A stretch of 64,000 nucleotides of DNA, taken from NCBI GenBank assembly GCA_023702235.1, contig JAMQCR010000001.1, positions 1,054,001-1,118,000 on the forward strand, given 5' to 3'. Both the position numbers and the translations under genes were made by a program. Under the pieces are notes generated by a model, which was not told the origin of the DNA, searched no databases, and worked only from the letters and a program-made list of their open reading frames with translations. Positions within the stretch are counted from its first letter, which is position 1. Every line of letters begins with the position of its first letter. This DNA comes from Neobacillus pocheonensis. Its GTDB lineage: Bacteria; Bacillota; Bacilli; Bacillales; Cytobacillaceae. Positions 38,058 through 47,679 of the stretch are shown in pieces.

Positions 38058-38087
38058 TTGACATAAGACTTTAAAATGTATTAATAT
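38058..38087 (+). promoter_or_regulatory. trp operon promoter
   Basis: TTGACA (38058-38063) and TAATAT (38082-38087), 18-base spacer. Transcription would start near 38094 and enter the first T-box. Confidence 0.75.
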
Positions 38088-38104
38088 AAAACACAACAAA
38101 TATG

Positions 38105-38374
38105 ATTGTATTGGCATTGAGGAAGAGTAGTAGCTTTTACGGATTCTTTAGAGAGCTGATGGTAGGTGCAAATCAGTGTAGACGTAACTGTGAATGGACT
38201 TCGGAGCCTCCAAACCGAACTGCAAAACTGCTAAGTAGGCTTTGGCGAAAATCTCATCGTTACATGAGACAGATATTCAAGCAATTGCTTTGATATCGGT
38301 AAAGTGAGCTGAATTTCAGCTAATTAAGGTGGCACCACGGGTCTTCCGTCCTTTTTGGATGGAGGGCTCTTTTT
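38105..38374 (+). promoter_or_regulatory. Trp T-box leader 1
   Basis: A tRNA-sensing riboswitch. Stem I carries the specifier loop GAATGGACT with TGG (Trp) at 38195-38197. The T-box sequence AAGGTGGCACCACGG (38326-38340) binds the uncharged tRNA acceptor end. A terminator hairpin (about 38341-38368, CCGTCC / GGATGG core) with T run follows. Uncharged tRNA-Trp would favour the antiterminator and allow transcription. Confidence 0.85.
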
Positions 38375-38394
38375 GTTTTTCAAAAATAATAGTC

Positions 38395-38687
38395 GTTAAA
38401 TCGTTGAGCAAGAGTAGTACACATTATTTATTCTTTCCAGAGAGCTGGGGGTGGTGAGAGCCCGGCAAGAACGAATTTGTGGAATGGACTTGCGAGTGGC
38501 AGCCTGAAAACTTGAGTAGGGCTGCCCGGGACTCCACCGTTAAAAGGATAGGGTATCGAACTAAGGTTCTGTATCTGAAAGAGGAAGCAGAAGACTTTTC
38601 TGTTTCAAATGGAGGTGGCACCGCGGTTATAAAATCGCCCTCTATGTGCATAGGTTTTTGTTATGCACATAGAGGGCGATTTTTTAT
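38395..38687 (+). promoter_or_regulatory. Trp T-box leader 2 (tandem)
   Basis: A second complete T-box directly downstream of the first. It has the distal stem motif GGTGAGAGCC, a specifier loop GAATGGACT with TGG at 38485-38487, the T-box GAGGTGGCACCGCGG (38612-38626) and a very strong terminator (AAATCGCCCTCTATGTGCATA and its complement, 38632-38684). It ends 21 bases before trpE. Two T-boxes in series demand two antitermination events. Confidence 0.88.
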
Positions 38688-38708
38688 TTATAGAAAAGGA
38701 GTTGCGAA

Positions 38709-40097
38709 ATGAAAACAATGTCAGGGTATTTTTATAAAGAATTAAGAGGTGACACTCTCACTCCCATATCGATTTTAAAAAAAATAAGTGGCCAAAAGAA
38801 ATTTCTGCTGGAAAGTTCCCATAAATACAATGACTCAGGCAGGTACTCTTTTATCGGATCAGATCCAGCTTTGGAGCTGATTTCTTTCGATGATAGCAAT
38901 AAACTTGTAAAAAGAACTGGTGAAGTCCAGCTCTTGAAAGGGAATCCACTTGAAGTTGTGAAAAATCTTCTTCCTGAAAGAAACTATCCAGATCTTCCGT
39001 TTCCTTTTTTAGCTGGTGCTGTCGGATATGTTGGCTATGATATTATTCGTCAGTTTGAGGAGATTGGTGAAGTTTTAAATAATAGTTTAGAAATGCCCGA
39101 TGTCCACCTTATGTTTTATGAAGAAATCATCGTTTTTGACCACCTCCAGGAAAAGGTGATCATTTGCGGGATCCCACTTATAAAAGAAAGCGACGATTCA
39201 GCCATTGAAAAAAGAATTCAACAAAGAGTAGAGGAGCTTAAGCAGCCAGATATCTATCAAGAAGAAGAGCCTTTTCACTTTGAAGGTTTTGAACCCGAAA
39301 CATCCAAGGAAATGTTTATCAAAAACGTTGAAATAGCAAAAGAGCATATTAAAGCAGGCGACATTTTTCAAGTAGTGCTTTCAAGAAGGATGAAATCTTC
39401 ATTTAAAGGATCACCATTGTCCCTTTATCGGAAGCATCGGGCTAATAACCCTACACCTTATATGTTCTATATTGAATTTGAAGAATGCACGGTGGTAGGC
39501 TCATCTCCTGAAAGTTTGATTAAAACGAGAGGGAAGGTTGTCACCGCTAACCCGATTGCTGGTACAAAAAGGAGAGGAAGCACCTTTGACGAAGATCAAT
39601 CGATTGAAAAAGAATTATTAGCGGATGAAAAAGAACTAGCTGAACACAAGATGCTTGTTGACCTTGGCAGAAATGATCTTGGCCGTGTGTGTGAATTCGG
39701 AACCGTACAAGTAGAAAAGTATATGAATGTTGAAAGATTCAGGCATGTGATGCACCTTGTTTCTGAGGTTACTGGGCAGTTAAAACCTGAATATACCGCA
39801 TTAGATGCCATTGCTGCCTGCCTACCTGCTGGTACAGTATCAGGAGCCCCAAAAATAAGAGCCATGGAAATTATCAATAACCTTGAAGAATCAAAGCGCG
39901 GCCTTTATTCCGGTGCAGTTGGTTATGTTTCTGCAAATGGAAATATGGATTTTGCCCTAGCTATTCGGACGATGATTCTTAAAGAAGGAATTGCCTATAT
40001 CCAAGCTGGTGCAGGAATTGTTTATGATTCAAATCCCGAGGCTGAATATGAAGAAACCGTTAATAAATTAAAAGGCTTTTTGGAGGGTGAAAAATGA
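38709..40097 (+). CDS. trpE: Anthranilate synthase component I
   Basis: Makes anthranilate from chorismate with TrpG-supplied ammonia. 462 residues. The N-terminal part has [20 protein letters not shown], matching the Trp feedback site (ExSS motif region). The catalytic chorismate-binding domain has [56 protein letters not shown] and [15 protein letters not shown]. Intact. First gene of trpEGDCFBA, overlapping trpG by four bases. Confidence 0.95.
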   Translation: MKTMSGYFYKELRGDTLTPISILKKISGQKKFLLESSHKYNDSGRYSFIGSDPALELISFDDSNKLVKRTGEVQLLKGNPLEVVKNLLPERNYPDLPFPFLAGAVGYVGYDIIRQFEEIGEVLNNSLEMPDVHLMFYEEIIVFDHLQEKVIICGIPLIKESDDSAIEKRIQQRVEELKQPDIYQEEEPFHFEGFEPETSKEMFIKNVEIAKEHIKAGDIFQVVLSRRMKSSFKGSPLSLYRKHRANNPTPYMFYIEFEECTVVGSSPESLIKTRGKVVTANPIAGTKRRGSTFDEDQSIEKELLADEKELAEHKMLVDLGRNDLGRVCEFGTVQVEKYMNVERFRHVMHLVSEVTGQLKPEYTALDAIAACLPAGTVSGAPKIRAMEIINNLEESKRGLYSGAVGYVSANGNMDFALAIRTMILKEGIAYIQAGAGIVYDSNPEAEYEETVNKLKGFLEGEK

Positions 40098-40706
40098 TAC
40101 TGCTCATCGACAATTTTGATTCTTTTACGTTTAATCTTTATCAGTATTTAGGGGAATTGGGAGAAGAAGTAGTTGTTTATCGAAATAATCAATTAGATAT
40201 GGACGATATTAAAAAGCTGAACCCAGCAGCCATTATTCTTTCACCGGGGCCATGGAAAACCTGAGGATGCTGGTATCTGCATTGATGTCATTCAAACGTT
40301 TTATCAAGAGATTCCAATTTTAGGGATTTGCCTTGGCCATCAGGCAATCGGATCAGCATTCGGTGCTAATATAAAGCGAGCTAATCATATCAAGCACGGG
40401 AAGGCGTCTTTTATTACCCATAATAGTATCGGAGTATTTCAATACCTCACATCGCCATTAGAAGTAATGAGGTATCATTCCTTAATAATTGAAAGGAGTA
40501 GTCTTCCTTCTGAACTCGAATGTATCGCAACTGCTATGGATGATCAGGAAGTAATGGCGGTAAAACACCGTTTTTATCCAGTTTACGGTGTGCAGTTCCA
40601 TCCTGAATCCATTGGGACTCCTTATGGGAAACAAATTCTAAAGAATTTTTTACTTGATACAGAAGGGAAGAAAAATAATGAAGAAATTTTTGCTCCAGTT
40701 AGCTGA
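40094..40706 (+). CDS. trpG: Anthranilate synthase glutamine amidotransferase component (frame disrupted)
   Basis: Class I glutaminase that feeds ammonia to Trp[21 protein letters not shown] opens the protein, and ILSPGP leads to a break at about 40253, where a T seems inserted (ggccatggaaaacc); without it the sequence reads [18 protein letters not shown]. The nucleophile Cys lies in [12 protein letters not shown], with the His/Glu pair in [13 protein letters not shown]. About 204 residues. It overlaps trpD by 29 bases. Some Bacillus place this gene only in the folate operon, where it serves both pathways; here it is within trp. Confidence 0.92.
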
Positions 40707-41703
40707 ACAGGAATCTTTTTCAGAGAAAGAAATGAAAGAAGCGGTTAATTTAATATTAGGTGAAGAAGTTTCTGAATCTGAGATTGCGGCCTTTTTAATG
40801 GGGCTGAAATCTAAAGGAGAAACAGTGGAGGAAATAGTCGGGATTGTCCATGCACTTAAAGATAATACCTTATTATTTAACAAGAAAATTCCGAATGTTC
40901 TTGATAATTGTGGTACTGGAGGAGATGGATCTTCGAGTTTCAATGTCAGCACTACTTCTGCTTTTGTCATTGCAGGTGCTGGTATCACGGTTGCTAAACA
41001 TGGCAACCGAAGTATCTCAAGTAAAACAGGAAGTGCGGATGTCCTTGAGTATTTAGGAATTGATTTAAATTTATCATCTGAGAGGATAGAGGAAATCCTT
41101 CAGGAAATCGGCATAGCCTTCCTTTTTGCACCGAATGTCCATCCCAAGCTTAAGAAAGTGACGGCTGTAAGGCGACAATTAAAAATACCAACAATCTTTA
41201 ATTTTATTGGACCGCTCACCAACCCAATTGATTTAGATTTCCAACTATTAGGAGTATATCGCAGGGATTTGCTAAATGTGTTTGCAGAAGTACTTCAAAA
41301 GCTTGGACGCAAGCGGGCAACCGTGCTAAATGGTGCAGGATTTATGGACGAAGCCTCACTCCAAGGTGAAAATTATCTTACCATTTTAGAAAATGGATTA
41401 ATAAGGGATTATTCTTTTTACCCTGAAGAAGTCGATTTACCACAATATGATAATAGCTGCATAAGAGGCGGGGATTCCAAGGAAAATGCTGAAATCTTGG
41501 TAAATGTCCTAAAAGGAGAAAAGGGTGCTTACCGGGACACGGTCTTAATGAATGCTGGAATTGGAATATTTACGGCAGGCAAGGCACATTCCCTCAAGGA
41601 AGGAATCCATGTGGCAGAGGAAATTATTGACTCTGGTGCTGCATATGGGAAATTACAAAGCTTAATTGAAAAAACACGGTTAGGTCAAAGAGAGGCGATA
41701 TAA
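40678..41703 (+). CDS. trpD: Anthranilate phosphoribosyltransferase
   Basis: Adds phosphoribose from PRPP to anthranilate. 341 residues from ATG 40678 (ribosome site GAAGGGAAG). Conserved DNCGTGGDGSSSFNVSTTSAFVIAGAG (PRPP and magnesium loop), KHGNRSISSKTGSADVLEYLG (substrate binding) and RRQLKIPTIFNFIGPLTNP. Intact. The upstream in-frame extension to 40654 lies in trpG and is rejected. Confidence 0.95.
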   Translation: MKKFLLQLAEQESFSEKEMKEAVNLILGEEVSESEIAAFLMGLKSKGETVEEIVGIVHALKDNTLLFNKKIPNVLDNCGTGGDGSSSFNVSTTSAFVIAGAGITVAKHGNRSISSKTGSADVLEYLGIDLNLSSERIEEILQEIGIAFLFAPNVHPKLKKVTAVRRQLKIPTIFNFIGPLTNPIDLDFQLLGVYRRDLLNVFAEVLQKLGRKRATVLNGAGFMDEASLQGENYLTILENGLIRDYSFYPEEVDLPQYDNSCIRGGDSKENAEILVNVLKGEKGAYRDTVLMNAGIGIFTAGKAHSLKEGIHVAEEIIDSGAAYGKLQSLIEKTRLGQREAI

Positions 41704-41704
41704 A

Positions 41705-42496
41705 ATGGAGACAATATTGGATCGAATCATAGATCAGAAGAAAAAAGAATTAAGCAGCTTCCGTGAAAGTATCAAAGAGTTACAACCAACAACAGCACCA
41801 AAAAGATCTTTTATTCAGAAGCTGCAAAAAGCCGAAGAAATCTCGGTTATCGCAGAATATAAACGTGCTTCGCCTTCAAAAGGAATCATTAATAATGGTG
41901 CTCTTCCAACGGTACAAGCAAATTTATACGAAAAATATGGAGCTTCAGCAATATCAGTGTTAACCGATCAAACATTTTTTAAAGGCTCGTTTTCAGATTT
42001 GCGAGCTATTAGGGAAGTGGTGAATCTCCCTATTCTTTGCAAGGATTTTATCATTGACCCGGTACAAATCGAACTAGCTTCCATGAATGGGGCAGATATC
42101 ATTTTATTAATCGCAGCAGCATTAGATGAAATGAAATTAAGAGAACTTTTTCAATATGCGAAAAACCTAGGATTGGAAGTGCTTGTAGAGGTTCATAACC
42201 AGGAGGAGTTAGAAAAGGCACTTAAAACAGGTGCTAGGCTGATCGGCGTAAATAATAGAGATCTTAAAACTTTCCAGGTGAGCCTCGAGGTTACGCAAAA
42301 GTTAGCTCCATTAGTAAAAAATTTGGGTGCCTTTCTTATAAGCGAAAGTGGCATTCACTCTCAGGAAGATGTTGAGAAGGTAAGTAAAGCAGGTGCAAAT
42401 GGAATTTTAGTAGGAGAAGCGTTGATGAAAAGTCCAAACGTAAAACAATCATTTTTAGATTTTCGCATACCACTTGTTGGAGGATTTAAAAAATGA
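41705..42496 (+). CDS. trpC: Indole-3-glycerol phosphate synthase
   Basis: Closes the indole ring from carboxyphenylamino-deoxyribulose phosphate. 263-residue TIM barrel with VIAEYKRASPSKGII (catalytic Lys/Glu), SVLTDQTFFKGSFSDL, LPILCKDFIIDPVQI, LEVLVEVHNQEEL, IGVNNRDLKTF and ISESGIHSQEDV. Starts one base after trpD ends and overlaps trpF by four. Intact. Confidence 0.95.
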   Translation: METILDRIIDQKKKELSSFRESIKELQPTTAPKRSFIQKLQKAEEISVIAEYKRASPSKGIINNGALPTVQANLYEKYGASAISVLTDQTFFKGSFSDLRAIREVVNLPILCKDFIIDPVQIELASMNGADIILLIAAALDEMKLRELFQYAKNLGLEVLVEVHNQEELEKALKTGARLIGVNNRDLKTFQVSLEVTQKLAPLVKNLGAFLISESGIHSQEDVEKVSKAGANGILVGEALMKSPNVKQSFLDFRIPLVGGFKK

Positions 42497-43113
42497 AAGT
42501 GAAAATTTGCGGAATTACTGATGTGGAAGCGGCAATCGCTGCTGTAGAATGTGGGGCAGATGCAATTGGATTTGTATTTGCCGAGAGTAAGAGACGAGTT
42601 CAACCCGACAGAGCGAAAGAAATAGTCAGTGAACTACCAGAATATGTCCTGAAGGTAGGAGTTTTCGTGAATGAAACAATTGAGGAAATTGAAAATATAG
42701 CTAACAATGTGGGACTGACACATATCCAGTTACATGGAGATGAACCAGCTTCATTTAGCAAATCACTTTCTTTACCTGTGATAAAAGCACTGAGTTTACA
42801 AAATAGTGATGGCTTGGAAACTATAATGAATTATCCATGTGAGTATCTTTTGCTGGATGGTCCAAAAGGGAAGTATAGAGGAGGAAATGGAACAGCTTTT
42901 GATTGGAAGTCGATAAACTCTGATAATTTTATGGGGAAAAAAGTAATCCTTGCTGGAGGATTAACTGAAGAGAATGTTGAAGAGGGAATTCGGTTAATAG
43001 CTCCATTTATGGTTGATGTAAGCAGTGGGGTAGAAACTGATGGTAAAAAGGACCTTAAAAAGATTCAATCATTTATCGATATGGCAAAAAGCAAACTAAT
43101 TGGGGGGAAATGA
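42493..43113 (+). CDS. trpF: Phosphoribosylanthranilate isomerase
   Basis: Amadori rearrangement step of Trp synthesis. 206-residue barrel with [20 protein letters not shown] (catalytic Cys), [42 protein letters not shown] (catalytic Asp region) and [21 protein letters not shown]. Intact. TrpB begins immediately after its stop. Confidence 0.95.
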   Translation: MKVKICGITDVEAAIAAVECGADAIGFVFAESKRRVQPDRAKEIVSELPEYVLKVGVFVNETIEEIENIANNVGLTHIQLHGDEPASFSKSLSLPVIKALSLQNSDGLETIMNYPCEYLLLDGPKGKYRGGNGTAFDWKSINSDNFMGKKVILAGGLTEENVEEGIRLIAPFMVDVSSGVETDGKKDLKKIQSFIDMAKSKLIGGK

Positions 43114-43114
43114 A

Positions 43115-44312
43115 ATGAACACCTATACATTACCAAACGAAAGAGGTCATTTCGGCATATTTGGCGGCAGGTTTGTACCGGAAACACTAATGAAAGCTGT
43201 AACTGAATTACAACAGGCCTATGACGTGGCAAAGCAAGATGCCAATTTTCAAGCTGAGATTCAGAGATTGCTAAAAGAATATGTTGGCAGGGAGACACCA
43301 CTTTATTTTGCAGCGAACCTCTCGCGTTATGCCGGAGGAGCCAAGATTTATTTAAAAAGAGAAGATTTAAACCATACTGGTGCGCATAAGATCAACAACG
43401 CGATCGGTCAGGCCTGCTTGCAGTAAGAATGGGAAAAAGGAAAATTGTGGCCAAAACTGGAGCAGGACAGCACGGAGTGGCAACGGCAACTGTCTGTGCA
43501 TTACTAAATCTTGATTGTATTATTTTTATGGGTGAAGAAGATATCAAAAGGCAAGCATTGAATGTCTTTCGGATGGAATTGCTTGGTGCAAAGGTTGTTA
43601 GTGTTACATCTGGAAGTGCAACGTTAAAAGATGCAGTTAACGAAGCGTTAAGATACTGGGTCGCAAATGTTGATGATACCCATTACCTTTTAGGTTCGGT
43701 TATGGGGCCACATCCGTTCCCTGTAATGGTAAGGGACTTTCAAAGTGTAATTGGAAAGGAAACGAAGGAACAGTACCTTGCAAGAGAAGGCTCGCTTCCT
43801 GAAGCTGTTGTTGCCTGTATCGGTGGTGGCAGCAATGCGATGGGAATGTTTCACGCCTTTATCGAAGATGAAAAGGTTAAGCTTTATGGTGTGGATGCGG
43901 ACAGGGAGTTGATACTGATTTCCATGCAGCGTCATTAACAAAAGGTAAACCGGGTGTGTTACATGGTTCACTAATGTATCTGCTGCAAAATCAGGACCTG
44001 GCCAAATTCAAGAGGCCCATTTCGATTTCAGCGGGGCTTGATTATCCAGGGGTAGGACCAGAACATAGCTATTTAAAAGACATTGGCCGAGTAACATATA
44101 ACTCGATTACAGATCATGAGGCACTTGAGGCATTTCAGCTTTTATCGAAACTAGAAGGTATCATTCCAGCTCTTGAAAGTGCACATGCGGTGGCCTTCGC
44201 TGTTAAACTTGCTGCCAAAATGCAAGAAACCGAGAATATCGTTATTTGTTTGTCAGGCCGTGGTGATAAGGATGTAGATGCAGTGAAATCTAGGTTAAAA
44301 GAGGAGAGATAA
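43115..44312 (+). CDS. trpB: Tryptophan synthase beta chain (two frame breaks)
   Basis: PLP enzyme joining indole with serine. The first part has [20 protein letters not shown] and [20 protein letters not shown] with the PLP lysine in HTGAHK. At about 43412 one C is missing; restored, it reads [21 protein letters not shown]. At about 43894 one G is missing (gcggacagg); restored, it reads [28 protein letters not shown] (phosphate loop) and [10 protein letters not shown] complete it. About 399 residues, family length. Both breaks are single deletions in short G or C runs. Confidence 0.95.
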
Positions 44313-44315
44313 GTG

Positions 44316-45101
44316 ATGAACCGTATCGAAAACACATTTTCAAAATTAACCAAAGAGAACAGGAAAGCATTTGTTCCTTATATAATGGCAGGAGATGGTG
44401 GGCTGGAATGTCTTGTTGACCGGCTAGCTACACTTGAAAAATTCGGAGCAACGGCAATCGAAGTGGGAGTACCTTTTTCTGACCCCGTCGCAGACGGACC
44501 AACAATTCAGGCGGCTGGGATTAGAGCATTAGCAACCGGAACGACTTTAAGAGGAATTATCAAACAACTTGCCAAGGCAAGAGAGCTAATATCTGTACCG
44601 ATAGTATTGATGACATATTTAAATCCAATTTATGCCTATGGGATTGAAGAGTTTGTGGAAGATATTAAGGAGGCTGGAGTAGATGGCTGCATTATTCCTG
44701 ATCTACCGATTGAGGAGGAGGATATCATTGCTCTCCGACTTAAACAAGCTGAAGTTGAATTAATTCGACTTGTAACGCTGACTACCCCTCTAGAACGGAT
44801 TAAAATGATTTCAAATAAAGGAAAAGGTTTTTTATACACCGTGACGGTAAAAGGAATCACGGGAACTAGGAATGAGTATGACAGTGACTTGAATCAATTC
44901 TTAAAAAATGTAAAAGAGGTTAGTCCTATTCCTGTTTTAGCAGGTTTCGGTATTTCAAATGGAAATCAAATAGTGGAATTAACAAAATTTTGTGATGGAG
45001 TCATCGTAGGTAGTAAGATTGTGGATTTATTTGAAAAAAATAATCTTGAAGAAATGGAAAAATTGATGTCTGTTTTCAAAAAAGAATCAAAATTAGTATA
45101 G
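44316..45101 (+). CDS. trpA: Tryptophan synthase alpha chain
   Basis: Releases indole from indole-3-glycerol phosphate and passes it to TrpB. 261-residue barrel with VPYIMAGDGGLE, AIEVGVPFSDPVADGPTIQAAGIRAL (catalytic Glu), GVDGCIIPDLPIEEE (catalytic Asp) and LAGFGISNGNQI. Intact. The ATG at 44316 is preceded by GAGGAGAG; GTG 44313 is in frame just before. Last gene of the operon, with a terminator after it. Confidence 0.95.
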   Translation: MNRIENTFSKLTKENRKAFVPYIMAGDGGLECLVDRLATLEKFGATAIEVGVPFSDPVADGPTIQAAGIRALATGTTLRGIIKQLAKARELISVPIVLMTYLNPIYAYGIEEFVEDIKEAGVDGCIIPDLPIEEEDIIALRLKQAEVELIRLVTLTTPLERIKMISNKGKGFLYTVTVKGITGTRNEYDSDLNQFLKNVKEVSPIPVLAGFGISNGNQIVELTKFCDGVIVGSKIVDLFEKNNLEEMEKLMSVFKKESKLV

Positions 45102-45103
45102 GT

Positions 45104-45138
45104 AAAGAGGATGACTTAGGTCATCCTTTTTTACCTTT
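45104..45138 (+). terminator. trp operon terminator
   Basis: AAGAGGATGAC / GTCATCCTTTTTT, five bases after the trpA stop. Confidence 0.9.
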
Positions 45139-45374
45139 TCAGATAGATGTTAAATACTAACAGTCAGAAGCGGTTCCTTGATAGAAACGTTTATCTTTAC
45201 TATAATAAGATTATACTAATAAGGTTAACTGATTTTTAAGTTTATCAATGAATAAGAGATTTTGAAGATGATCTATCAACTAATTTGAAACTTCCTGTAT
45301 TGGAAGTTTTGTTTGTTTTACTCGTTATTTACTAAATAAAGACGATTTTTTATATTAGATAAGGAGTCAATAAG

Positions 45375-46453
45375 ATGAAGGAAATTTCTGTTGAAGAACT
45401 TCTAGTAACGAAGCAACCAATTATCATTGATGTACGCTCACCGATTGAGTTTAAAGATGGTTCGATTCCACGAGCAATCAATATCCCTTTATTTTCAGAC
45501 GAAGAGCGGCAAGAAATAGGAACTATTTATAAACACGAAGGGCCAGCCAACGCAAAATGGAGAGCGATGGAAGTGGTTTCACCAAAGATTCCATTTTTGC
45601 TTAAGACAATGAAAGAAGCAGCATCGAAGGGGAGTGATTTAATTATCTATTGTTGGCGTGGAGGAATGCGCAGCAAAGCGGTAGTTACCTTTTTAGAATT
45701 TGCAGGAATTTATGCATCACGTTTAGAAGGTGGATATAAGGCTTTCCGCCAATATATTCTGAAAGAAATTCCGACGATGTTTCCAGAAAAAGCAGTTGTT
45801 TTGCATGGACTAACAGGTGTCGGTAAAACAGAAGTATTAAAATATTTGAAGGTGATGGGGTATCCTATTTTAGATCTTGAAGAAATGGCAGGCCACCGTG
45901 GTTCTATTTTTGGAACCATCGGTCTTGAAGATGGTCATAATCAAAAAATGTTTGACTCGCTTTTATTTAAAGGCTTCAGGAAATACAGGGATCTGCTTAT
46001 TTTCTAATGGAGGCAGAGAGTAAACGGATTGGGAAAGCTGTTCAATCAGAGGAATTAATGACTAAAAAAATGCAAGGACTTAACATTCATCTCCACATAC
46101 CGATTGAACAAAGGATTAAACATTTAGTCTCCGAATATGTATTACCATATGAAAATGAACCGTGGTATTACGATAAAATCTCTGATGGCCTTGATAAGGT
46201 ATTAAGATGGGTCAAATCGGAAGAAATTAAGAAAATGCTTGTTGAAACATTAGTAAACCGTAATTACCAGGAAATGATTCGAATCTTACTTGAACATTAT
46301 TATGATCCGCGTTATAACCATGCAAGAAAAGAATATGAAGGAGAGTTTATCGACATTTTTGCGGAGGAACCAAACGAAGCAGCAGAAAAAATTGCAATTG
46401 AGTTGAAAAATACACTATTTAAACGTGATAAAACCTTAGAAAATCAATTCTAA
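45375..46453 (+). CDS. mnmH: tRNA 2-selenouridine synthase MnmH/SelU (frame disrupted)
   Basis: Replaces sulfur in 2-thiouridine of tRNA wobble bases by selenium, via geranylation. The N-terminal rhodanese domain has IIIDVRSPIEFKDGSIPRAI and the catalytic cysteine in IIYCWRGGMRSKAV. A P-loop domain follows with VVLHGLTGVGKTEVL and DLEEMAGHRGSIFG. The frame breaks near 45990; with one base restored it reads KYRDLAYFLMEAESKRIGKA and continues to 46453, about 359 residues. Ribosome site AAGGAG. No selD is in view, so its selenium supply is not evident here. Monocistronic. Confidence 0.9.
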
Positions 46454-46554
46454 TCAAATTTTAATGTTATTTTCATTAATCCTTATTGCTTCACCTGTAT
46501 GCTGTATTTGTATGGATAGATAAAGGGAATTTAACATAAATGGTCGGATTTATT

Positions 46555-46657
46555 GATTTCGTTTTGCTTAAGCTGTCTCTCACCTGCTGCTAAGACACAG
46601 CATAACCAAAGCGAAAGTTCCCACTAGTAAGCACATGCATTTTGCATGTGTTTTTTC
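46555..46657 (+). ncRNA. Candidate structured small RNA with own terminator
   Basis: TTTCGTTTTG pairs with CAAAGCGAAA (one wobble), enclosing a second stem GCTGT / ACAGC whose loop holds the pyrimidine-rich CTCACCTGCTGC. A perfect intrinsic terminator (46631-46657) follows. It lies in a 383-base gap with no larger gene. It could be a trans-acting small RNA, whose CACCT loop could bind ribosome sites, or a leader element. I know no matching family. Confidence 0.35.
46631..46657 (+). terminator. Intrinsic terminator in mnmH downstream gap
   Basis: GCACATGCA / TGCATGTG around TTT, followed by seven T. It is 178 bases past the mnmH stop. Confidence 0.85.
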
Positions 46658-46836
46658 TTTAAATCCATTTGATAACAAAAAATTTACTTTTTTAGGGAAT
46701 TCTCATTTTCCTTTCATGTTGGTTTTAATTATTGGAGTTAAGATTATTTTAATATAAGCAGTTTAAACAGTACAATATATCTCCATTCCAACTAGACAAT
46801 GCTGATGATTGAAAAAGCAAAAAGGAGGAATGAAAT

Positions 46837-46962
46837 ATGTGGGTACGTTTTTTAATCGTAGGGTTCTTTTCTCTAAGTGCGCTTTCGCTTATGTCCTTCC
46901 AATCAATTGAAATCATTCATGCTGTAATGAATTTTGTTCATAATAAACATCAGTTAAAATAA
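46837..46962 (+). CDS. 41-aa membrane peptide upstream of a two-component system
   Basis: The frame MWVRFLIVGFFSLSALSLMS forms one N-terminal membrane helix, followed by a short tail with three His. An exceptionally good ribosome site, AAAGGAGG, lies eight bases before the ATG. It ends 39 bases before the response regulator and may be co-transcribed. I do not know a named homologue; a small membrane regulator of the sensor kinase is a possibility only. Confidence 0.6.
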   Translation: MWVRFLIVGFFSLSALSLMSFQSIEIIHAVMNFVHNKHQLK

Positions 46963-47001
46963 TAGTAGTATTTTCAAATTTCAAATGTGAGCGTGACATG
47001 G

Positions 47002-47679
47002 ATGCCAAAAATATTAATTATTGAAGACGAAAAGAATTTAGCAAGATTTATTGAACTTGAATTGAAATATGAAGGGTACGAAATCAATGTATGTTCTGAC
47101 GGACGTAGCGGCTTACAATTAGCACTTTCAGAAAATTGGGATGCCATCCTGCTTGATTTAATGCTGCCAGAATTAAATGGAATGGAAGTGTGCCGAAGGA
47201 TTAGGCAAACCAATAAAACGATCCCAATTATCATGATTACCGCAAGGGATAGTGTTTTAGACCGTGTATCAGGACTTGATAGCGGGGCGGATGATTATAT
47301 TATAAAACCTTTCGCAATTGAAGAACTATTGGCAAGAATGCGGTCGTTGCTGCGCAGGGTTGAAGCACTTACTGTAAATGGTATGACCACCTATACATTT
47401 AAGGATCTTATTGTTGAAGTAGAATCCTGTGTTGTCAAAAAAGGTGGAAACGTCATTAGTCTAACGAAACGAGAATATGATTTATTGCTAGTTTTTATGA
47501 GCAATATTAACATCGTTTTAACTAGAGAAGTTCTGTTAAATAAGGTTTGGGGCTACAATACAGGAGTAGAAACAAATGTTGTTGATGTCTATGTCCGGTA
47601 CTTAAGAAACAAAATTGATGATCAAAATGAAGGAAGCTTTATTCAAACAGTACGTGGCACTGGATATGTGATGAGATGA
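47002..47679 (+). CDS. OmpR/PhoB family response regulator
   Basis: 225 residues from ATG 47002. The receiver domain has ILIIEDEKNLARFIELEL, the phosphoacceptor in AILLDLMLPELNG (D52), the Thr in MITARDS and the Lys in DDYIIKPFAIEELLAR. The C-terminal winged helix (VISLTKREYDLLLVFMSNIN, GVETNVVDVYVRYLRNKID, TVRGTGYVMR) is the OmpR type. It resembles ArlR/YkoG. The start is uncertain, as no strong ribosome site precedes ATG 47002 or the in-frame GTGs 46987/46993. Overlaps the kinase gene by four bases. Confidence 0.88.
   Translation: MPKILIIEDEKNLARFIELELKYEGYEINVCSDGRSGLQLALSENWDAILLDLMLPELNGMEVCRRIRQTNKTIPIIMITARDSVLDRVSGLDSGADDYIIKPFAIEELLARMRSLLRRVEALTVNGMTTYTFKDLIVEVESCVVKKGGNVISLTKREYDLLLVFMSNINIVLTREVLLNKVWGYNTGVETNVVDVYVRYLRNKIDDQNEGSFIQTVRGTGYVMR

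Noticed and set aside
38102..38712. Short plus-strand frames (63 and 77 codons) in the trpE upstream region
   Set aside because: They lie wholly in the two T-box leaders, lack ribosome sites, and their bases are explained by the RNA structure.
43115..44312. Programmed frameshifting as an explanation for the broken trpB and similar genes
   Set aside because: No slippery heptamer with a downstream pseudoknot is seen at the breaks, the products would be needed in full, and the breaks are scattered across unrelated genes.
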